Notes under the pieces: generated by a model
Seen by the model: the letters and a program-made list of their open reading frames with translations, nothing else
Database searches by the model: none
Told to the model about the DNA's origin: nothing
Translations under genes and position numbers: made by a program
Shown: positions 58,593 to 64,000 of the stretch, piece after piece
How the letters are laid out: every line of letters starts with the position of its first letter
Numbering within the stretch: the first letter of the stretch is position 1
Source: Pyxidicoccus parkwaysis
Lineage (GTDB): Bacteria > Myxococcota > Myxococcia > Myxococcales > Myxococcaceae
NCBI RefSeq assembly: GCF_017301735.1
Contig: NZ_CP071090.1
Coordinates: forward strand, 8,980,001 to 9,044,000
DNA length: 64,000 nt
Reading direction: 5' to 3'

Positions 58593-61094
58593 ATGAGCAG
58601 CGCTCCCTTCCAGGTGATGAAGTTCGGAGGTTCCTCCGTGGGCTCGCCCCGGCGCCTCCGCCAGGTCATCGAGCTGATTTCGAAACACGCGAAGCAGGGC
58701 CCCCTCGCCGTCGTCGTCTCCGCCATGGGCGACACCACCGACTGGCTCATCGAAGCCGCGGGACTCGCCACCCAGGGAGACCTGGAGGGCGCGCAGACGG
58801 TGGTGGCACGCATCGCCCACCTCGCGAAGACGAATGCCGCCGCGTTGGCCCCGGCGCGCTCCACGGCGCTTGCGGCGCGGGTGGACACGCTGCTCGCGCC
58901 GCTGCAGCAGCTCCTCCAGGGCATCTCCCTCACCCGCGAGTGCTCCGCGCCTTCTCGCGACAGGGTGCTGTCCTTCGGCGAGCTGGTCTCCGCCACGCTC
59001 CTCGCGGAGCTGCTGACGGCGTCCGGCACGGAGGCCACGTTCCGCGACGCGCGGCAGCTGCTCGTGACGGATGACCGCTTCGGCGCGGCCCGCGTGGACG
59101 TGGCCCGGACGCGCGAACGCCTCCAGACGGCGGTGACGGGCTGGCGGACATCCGTACCCGTCATCCCCGGCTTCATCGCCGCGACGCCGGACGGGCGCAC
59201 CACCACGCTCGGGCGCAACGGCTCTGACTACACGGCGGCGCTGGTGGCCCAGGGCATCGACGCGACGGAAGTCACGGTGTGGACGGACGTGCTCGGCCTG
59301 CACACCGCCGACCCGGACATCGTGACTGACGCGTACCCCGTCGCGCACCTCACGCACGCGGAGGGCCTGGAGCTGGCCGCCGTCGGCGTCCGCATGCTGC
59401 ACCCGCGCACGATGATTCCGCTCATCGAGTCCGGCACCTCCCTGCGCATCCGCAACACGATGCACCCGGACCACCCCGGCACCCTCATCGACGCCATCGG
59501 CTCGCGCGACGGCCAGCGGCCCACGTGTATCGCCACCCGCGAGGAGCTGGCGCTGCTCGGCATCGAAGTGCGCAAGCTGTCCGACCAGTTCCAGCTCGGC
59601 GAGCGCGTGCTGGCCGCCCTGCGCGAGGCCGACGTCACGGTGTGGCTGTCCGCGCAGTCCTCCAATGGCCAGTCCATTGCCGTCGTCATCCCCCGGCCGG
59701 ACGTCCTGCGCGCCCAGGGCGCCCTGGAGAACGAGCTGGCCCAGGAGCTCGCACGTCACGAGGTGGAGCCCCTCGCCATCCGCGAGCCGGTGACGCTGCT
59801 CTCGCTGGTGGCCGAGGCCATGGGCCACGGCGTCAACGTGGCCGGCCGCTTCTTCAGCGCACTGGGCGCCGTGGGCGTCAACGTGCGAGCGAGCGCGCAG
59901 GGCGCCAGCTCGCGCTCCATCTCCTGCGTGGTGGATGCGGCGGACACCGCCATCGCCGTGCGCACCACGCACGCGGCCTTCAACCTGGCCCACCAGCAGG
60001 TGAGCCTGTTCCTCCTCGGCCGGGGCACCGTGGGCGGACAGCTCCTGGCCCAGCTCCGCGCGCAGCAGGCGCTGCTCAAGGACAAGCACGGCATCGCGCT
60101 GCGAGTCGTGGGCATCACCGACAGCCGGCGCGCCCTGTTCGACGCGGCGGGCCTGCCGCTGGAGGGACTGGAGGAGCGGCTCTCCCGCGTGGCGCCGGTG
60201 GACGCAGCGACACGCACGCTGGTGCCGCTGCTGGACGAGCTGCGCCGGCAGCCCGTGCCCATCCTCGTGGACTGCACCGCCGCGAGCGGCATCGAGTCCC
60301 TCTATTCCGAGGCCTTCCGCCGGGGCATCCACGTGGTGGGGGCCAACAAGAAGCCGCTGGCGCTGCCATGGAACGACCGCGAGGCATTGCTCGCCGAGGC
60401 CCGCCGTCATCACGTCGCCTACCACTACGAGACGACGGTGGCGTCCAGCCTGCCCGTCATCGACACGCTGGCGAACCTCGTCCGCACGGGCGACGCCGTG
60501 CGCCTCATCACCGCGTCGCTGTCCGGCAGTCTCGGCTTCATCTGCAACGAGCTGACGGCCGGCGTGCCGCTGTCCGTCGCCGTCCGCACCGCGAAGGAGC
60601 GCGGATTCACCGAGCCGGACCCGCGAGAAGACCTGAGCGGCACGGACGTCGCGCGCAAGGCGCTCATCCTCGCCCGCGAGCTGGGGCTGCCGCTCTCGCT
60701 CTCCGACGTGGCGCTGGAGCCATTCGTCCCGGCCGAAGCGCAGGCCGGCACGTCGGTAGACGCGTTCCTCCATGGGCTGAAGTCGCTGGACGCGGACTAT
60801 GCGGACCGCGTCACGCGCAGCCGGAAAGCCGGCACGGTGCTGCGCTACCTGGCGCGCATCGACCCGTCGAAGGTGGGCACCGGCTCGCCCGTCATCCGAG
60901 TGGGACCTGTCGCCGTGGAGGCCGGCCAGCCCGCGGCGGACCTGCGCGGCTCCGAGTCCTTCGTGTCCTTCACCACCACGCGCCACAGCGACTTCCCGCT
61001 CACCGTGCGCGGCGCGGGCGCGGGCGGCGCGGTGACGGCCTCGGGCGTGCTGGCCGACATCCTCCGCATCTCCCAGACGCTGCGCGGACGCTGA
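58593..61094 (+). CDS. Bifunctional aspartokinase / homoserine dehydrogenase
   Basis: The 833-residue protein contains an aspartate kinase domain (KFGGSSVGS near residue 10, then FSFGELVSA-like and GRNGSDYTAA motifs), two ACT regulatory domains (about 300-460) and a homoserine dehydrogenase domain (GRGTVGG near 475, GANKKPLA near 580, ending near 820). It catalyses two steps of the aspartate family pathway to homoserine, the precursor of Thr and Met. ThrA and MetL types share this arrangement, and which one it is cannot be decided. GAGG is nine bases ahead of the ATG. The context with two Cys/Met PLP enzymes and a SAM-like leader favours a methionine role. Confidence 0.95.
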   Translation: MSSAPFQVMKFGGSSVGSPRRLRQVIELISKHAKQGPLAVVVSAMGDTTDWLIEAAGLATQGDLEGAQTVVARIAHLAKTNAAALAPARSTALAARVDTLLAPLQQLLQGISLTRECSAPSRDRVLSFGELVSATLLAELLTASGTEATFRDARQLLVTDDRFGAARVDVARTRERLQTAVTGWRTSVPVIPGFIAATPDGRTTTLGRNGSDYTAALVAQGIDATEVTVWTDVLGLHTADPDIVTDAYPVAHLTHAEGLELAAVGVRMLHPRTMIPLIESGTSLRIRNTMHPDHPGTLIDAIGSRDGQRPTCIATREELALLGIEVRKLSDQFQLGERVLAALREADVTVWLSAQSSNGQSIAVVIPRPDVLRAQGALENELAQELARHEVEPLAIREPVTLLSLVAEAMGHGVNVAGRFFSALGAVGVNVRASAQGASSRSISCVVDAADTAIAVRTTHAAFNLAHQQVSLFLLGRGTVGGQLLAQLRAQQALLKDKHGIALRVVGITDSRRALFDAAGLPLEGLEERLSRVAPVDAATRTLVPLLDELRRQPVPILVDCTAASGIESLYSEAFRRGIHVVGANKKPLALPWNDREALLAEARRHHVAYHYETTVASSLPVIDTLANLVRTGDAVRLITASLSGSLGFICNELTAGVPLSVAVRTAKERGFTEPDPREDLSGTDVARKALILARELGLPLSLSDVALEPFVPAEAQAGTSVDAFLHGLKSLDADYADRVTRSRKAGTVLRYLARIDPSKVGTGSPVIRVGPVAVEAGQPAADLRGSESFVSFTTTRHSDFPLTVRGAGAGGAVTASGVLADILRISQTLRGR

Positions 61095-61230
61095 GGCTCT
61101 CCATGGCTCTTCAGCGAGAGAAACAACGTCCCCAGGACACCGCGCGGCCCCGTCCAGGAGACACAGCGCTTCGGCGCCGCGCCGCCTCCGAACTCCCTCC
61201 CTGTCGCTTCAACAAGAAGGACTCGCTTCC

Positions 61231-62358
61231 ATGAAACTCGCCACCGCCCTCGTGCACGCGGGCGTGCGCCGGGACCCCACCACCGGCGCCGTCGCGGTCC
61301 CCATCTACCAGTCCGCCACCTACCAACACCCTTCCCTCGGCCAGTCCACCGGCTACGACTACTCGCGCACGAAGAACCCCACGCGCTCCGCGCTGGAGGA
61401 CGCGCTGGCCCGGCTTGAGGGTGGCAGCCGGGGCCTCGCCTTCAGCTCCGGCATGGCTGCGCTGCACTGCGCGCTCGCCCTCTTCGGGCCGGAGGACCAC
61501 ATCCTCCTCACCGAGGACCTCTACGGCGGCACGTACCGGCTGGTGGACCGCATCCTCCACGTGCCGTTCACCTTCGTGGACACCACCAACCCGGAGGCCG
61601 TGCGCGCCGCGCTGCGCCCCAACACGCGCGCCATCCTCGTGGAGTCCCCCACCAACCCGCTGATGAAGACGGCGAACATCCCGGCCATCGCCGACATCGC
61701 GCACGCGGCCGGGGCGCTGCTCATCGTCGACAACACCTTCCTCACGCCGTGGCTCCAGCGGCCATTGGAGCTGGGCGCGGACATCGTGGTGCACAGCGCG
61801 ACGAAGTACCTCGCCGGGCACAATGACGTAGTGGCGGGCGCGCTGGTGGTGCGGGACGCGGCGCTGGGCGAGCGCCTCACGTATCTCCAGAACGGCATCG
61901 GCGCGATTCTGGGCCCGCAGGATGCGTACCTCGTGATTCGCGGGCTGAAGACGCTGGCCCTGCGCATGGACAAGCACCAGACCAACGCTCGCGCGGTGGC
62001 CGCATGGCTCGCCGCGCACCCGCTGGTGGAGCAGGTCTTCTACCCGGGCGTGGGCGGCATGCTGTCGTTCAACGTCATCGAGGCGGGCCTCGTGCCTGGA
62101 GTGCTCGCCTCCGTCCAGGTCTGCCTCTTCGCCGAGTCACTCGGCGGCGTCGAGACGCTCATCACCTATCCAACGACCCAGACCCACGCCGACATCCCCG
62201 TCGCACGCCGGGAGCAACTGGGCATCTCCGACCGACTGCTTCGCCTCTCCGTAGGCATCGAGGACTGTCATGACATCATTGCCGACCTTGCCCAGGCGCT
62301 CGAAGGAGCCCGCCGTGCGAACCCGCTTCGCGACGCGCTTGCTGCACACGGGTCATGA
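61231..62358 (+). CDS. Cys/Met metabolism PLP enzyme (cystathionine gamma-synthase or lyase type)
   Basis: The 375-residue PLP enzyme has the Schiff-base lysine in SATKYLAGHND (near residue 193), the substrate YDYSRTKNPT segment and the ATLDYGGTY-like EDLYGGTYR motif (near residue 91). It belongs to the MetB/MetC/MetZ family, and the exact reaction (cystathionine synthesis or cleavage, or O-acyl-homoserine sulfhydrylation) is uncertain. A purine-rich AAGAAGGA site precedes the ATG. The gene is 137 bp after the dehydrogenase gene and overlaps the next PLP gene by 44 nt. Confidence 0.9.
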   Translation: MKLATALVHAGVRRDPTTGAVAVPIYQSATYQHPSLGQSTGYDYSRTKNPTRSALEDALARLEGGSRGLAFSSGMAALHCALALFGPEDHILLTEDLYGGTYRLVDRILHVPFTFVDTTNPEAVRAALRPNTRAILVESPTNPLMKTANIPAIADIAHAAGALLIVDNTFLTPWLQRPLELGADIVVHSATKYLAGHNDVVAGALVVRDAALGERLTYLQNGIGAILGPQDAYLVIRGLKTLALRMDKHQTNARAVAAWLAAHPLVEQVFYPGVGGMLSFNVIEAGLVPGVLASVQVCLFAESLGGVETLITYPTTQTHADIPVARREQLGISDRLLRLSVGIEDCHDIIADLAQALEGARRANPLRDALAAHGS

Positions 62359-63427
62359 AACCGACCCCGCCACCGGCGCGGCGGCGGTGCCCATCTACCA
62401 GGTGTCCATGTTCGACCAGCCAGGACTCGAGCAGCCCGGCGAGTTCGACTACGCGCGCTCCGGCAACCCCACGCGCAAGGCGCTGGAGGGCGTGCTCGCC
62501 GAGTTGGACGAGGCCCACGCCGCGTTCGCCTTCGGCTCCGGCATGGCCGCCATCTCCACGGTGCTGATGCTGTTCAGCGCTGGGGACCATCTCGTCGTCA
62601 CCGACGACTGCTACGGCGGCACCTACCGCGTGCTGACCCGCGTGTTCAGCCGCTTCGGGCTCAAGGCCACCTTCGTGGACACGAGCAATCCGGACGCGGT
62701 GCGCGCCGCCATCCGCCCCAACACCAAGGCGCTGCTGGTGGAGAGCGTCAGCAACCCGTTCCTCAGGCGCACGGACATCACCACCATGTCCATCATCGCG
62801 CGCTCGTGCGGGGCGCTGCTCATCGTCGACAACACGTTCCTGTCGCCGTACGTGTCCCGGCCGCTCACCGAGGGCGCGGACATCGTGGTGCACAGCGCGA
62901 CGAAGTACCTCGGCGGGCACAGCGACGTCGTCGCGGGCACGGTGGCGGTGAAGACGCCGGCGCTGGCGAAGGAGGTCTACTTCCTCCAGAACGCGGTGGG
63001 CGCGGTGCTGGGGCCGCAGGACTGCTTCCTGCTCCAGCGCGGCATCAAGACGCTGGGCGTGCGCCTGGAGCGGCAGGTGCGGACGGCGGCGGGGCTCGCT
63101 CGCTGGCTCACTGACAGGCCCGAGGTGCGGGAGGTCTTCTATCCGGGCATCGGCGCGGTGGTGTCGTTCCGGCTCGCACGCGATGAATGGGCGGCGCCCT
63201 TCGTGGAGGCGCTCCAGCTTCCGCTGCTCGGCGTGTCGTTGGGGGCGGTGGAGAGCATCGTCACCGTGCCTGCTCGCCACTCGCATGCGTCCGTGCCGCC
63301 GGCCGAGCGGCAGCGGCGTGGCATCACCGACGGGCTCATCCGCTTCTCGGTGGGGCTGGAGGATTTGGAGGACCTTCAGGAGGACCTCGCGCTCGCATTA
63401 GGGCAAGCGGTGCGTGTGGCGGCGTGA
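62315..63427 (+). CDS. Second Cys/Met metabolism PLP enzyme
   Basis: The 370-residue paralogue of the preceding enzyme has the same Lys motif (SATKYLGGHSD), EFDYARSGNPT and DDCYGGTYR (near 101). The two probably do consecutive steps, for example gamma-synthase and beta-lyase. I placed the start at GTG 62315 because GAAGGAG lies at the right spacing and the alignment to the first enzyme begins there (TRFATRLLHTG); the ATG at 62270 gives 15 additional residues. The 44-nt overlap with the upstream gene supports translational coupling. It is followed by a terminator. Confidence 0.92.
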   Translation: MRTRFATRLLHTGHETDPATGAAAVPIYQVSMFDQPGLEQPGEFDYARSGNPTRKALEGVLAELDEAHAAFAFGSGMAAISTVLMLFSAGDHLVVTDDCYGGTYRVLTRVFSRFGLKATFVDTSNPDAVRAAIRPNTKALLVESVSNPFLRRTDITTMSIIARSCGALLIVDNTFLSPYVSRPLTEGADIVVHSATKYLGGHSDVVAGTVAVKTPALAKEVYFLQNAVGAVLGPQDCFLLQRGIKTLGVRLERQVRTAAGLARWLTDRPEVREVFYPGIGAVVSFRLARDEWAAPFVEALQLPLLGVSLGAVESIVTVPARHSHASVPPAERQRRGITDGLIRFSVGLEDLEDLQEDLALALGQAVRVAA

Positions 63428-63590
63428 GCGGCACGTCGGGTTGACACGCTCGCGGCAATTCATTACCTGAAGGGCCGATGCTCGTGTTCGTCGCCATGGT
63501 CGGGTCCTGTCGCGGAGGCATGTGTTGTCATGCCCCCACGGGTCCGTCCGTTCGCGCGCGCTGAGCCTCACTCACGCACCTCGCGTCGTC

Positions 63591-63635
63591 ACGGCCCGTT
63601 ACCCGCTCTCCGGGAACGGGCCGTTCCTTTTCCGC
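63591..63635 (+). terminator. Rho-independent-type terminator of the methionine operon
   Basis: ACGGCCCGTT (63591-63600) pairs perfectly with AACGGGCCGT (63615-63624), with additional CCCG/CGGG pairing inside the loop. A pyrimidine/T-rich stretch (TCCTTTTCC, 63625-63633) follows on the plus strand. It lies 164 bp after the stop of the second PLP enzyme gene. Confidence 0.75.
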
Positions 63636-63701
63636 CTCCCGCCGTCGCGCTGGAGGCGGTCCCCTAGCCAGTCGTGGCGGCATTCCGCCGAGGAGTCTCG
63701 G

Positions 63702-64000
63702 ATGTATCGCGGTACCCAAGAGGACGCGGTGTCCCCGCGTTCGGACAACCTCTCTACCGATGACATCGGCGAAGAGAATGCGGTGGTGTCTCCCGCCATC
63801 CCGCGTACCACCTCGGAGCCAACGGTGGCGCCTTCCGCCATCGCTCGTTCCACCTCGGAGCAAACGGTGGCGTCTTTTGCCACCCCTCGTTCCGCCTCCG
63901 AGCGGACGGTAGTGCCTTCCGCCATCCATCGTTCCACCTCGGAGCTAACGGTGGCGCCTCCCGTCATCCCGCGTTCCGCGAGGCATCCCTCCGGCTTCCG
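63702..64000 (+). CDS. N-terminus of a gene with 14-residue tandem repeats (cut by the window end)
   Basis: The ATG at 63702 has an excellent GAGGAG site seven bases upstream, and the frame stays open to the window end (99 codons). The first 37 residues are acidic (MYRGTQEDAV, then DDIGEENAVV). Four 14-residue repeats follow with the core SE(P/Q/R/L)TV(A/V)(P/S) ... (P/A/H)RS(T/A). They then give way to a basic PRSARHPSGF. The domain that would identify the gene is beyond the window. Ser/Thr/Pro/Glu-rich repeats at the start of a protein suggest a flexible or phosphorylated region. No signal peptide is seen. Confidence 0.75.
   Translation, partial: MYRGTQEDAVSPRSDNLSTDDIGEENAVVSPAIPRTTSEPTVAPSAIARSTSEQTVASFATPRSASERTVVPSAIHRSTSELTVAPPVIPRSARHPSGF
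63813..63980 (+). repeat. Four 42-bp in-frame tandem repeats
   Basis: Units start at 63813, 63855, 63897 and 63939. Each carries TCGGAG or TCCGAG, then ACGGT(G/A) and ends with CGTTCC(A/G)CC. The sequence differs at synonymous and non-synonymous sites, so the array is not a recent copy. Confidence 0.85.

Noticed and set aside
1..64000. CRISPR arrays, rRNA and tRNA genes
   Set aside because: No short regularly spaced repeats with unique spacers and no cloverleaf or ribosomal sequence were recognised; the tandem repeats found have no spacers.

Overview
The window is high-GC DNA that looks like a chromosome segment of a myxobacterium, most likely family Myxococcaceae (Myxococcus, Corallococcus, Pyxidicoccus or a relative). 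The evidence is the strong third-position GC bias in every real gene, a DUF2378/TIGR02265 gene (a family restricted to Myxococcales), many lipoproteins, several hybrid histidine kinases and GTG/TTG starts. No rRNA, tRNA, CRISPR array or replication origin was seen. All assignments were made by reading motifs; no database search was run.

Layout. 1-4942: a PQ-loop membrane protein, DNA ligase D, an EamA transporter and a STAS-like protein. 5018-14476 (minus): a tight five-gene exported operon made of a CxxCH protein of the DUF1588/DUF1592 type, a small lipoprotein, a Tat-type DUF1501 protein, a CxxCH lipoprotein and a very large FG-GAP lipoprotein. 14645-19779: a DUF420 gene, then (minus) a complete bacteriophytochrome operon: heme oxygenase, phytochrome kinase, response regulator and REC-histidine kinase, coupled by overlapping stops and starts. 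20010-36166: metallophosphoesterase, subtilisin-like lipoprotein, Lhr helicase, a PAS-only protein, DUF2378, a REC-PAS kinase, cysteine synthase, an amidase, MntP and an amidohydrolase.

36158-47253 is a metal-handling island: a 57-bp repeat array, a small Cys-rich protein, an RND efflux operon (outer membrane protein, adaptor, pump), then a heavy-metal-binding lipoprotein, a second TolC-like protein and a Tat-exported multicopper oxidase. A second metal block on the minus strand (51810-56211) has a copper P-type ATPase with YHS and two heavy-metal-binding domains, and an ECF sigma factor with a Cys-rich tail. Between them (47340-50486) lies an insertion-sequence graveyard: IS256 and IS4 fragments, one intact IS4-type element with inverted repeats, and an IS3 fragment that abuts what looks like the 3' end of a polymorphic-toxin gene, coupled by ATGA overlap to a HEAT-like immunity gene.

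56608-58085 holds a truncated serine hydrolase and two unknown genes. 58161-63628 is a methionine/threonine branch operon: a leader that resembles a shortened SAM-I riboswitch, bifunctional aspartokinase-homoserine dehydrogenase, two Cys/Met-metabolism PLP enzymes that overlap by 44 nt, and a terminator. The window ends inside a gene whose N-terminus is made of 14-residue tandem repeats.
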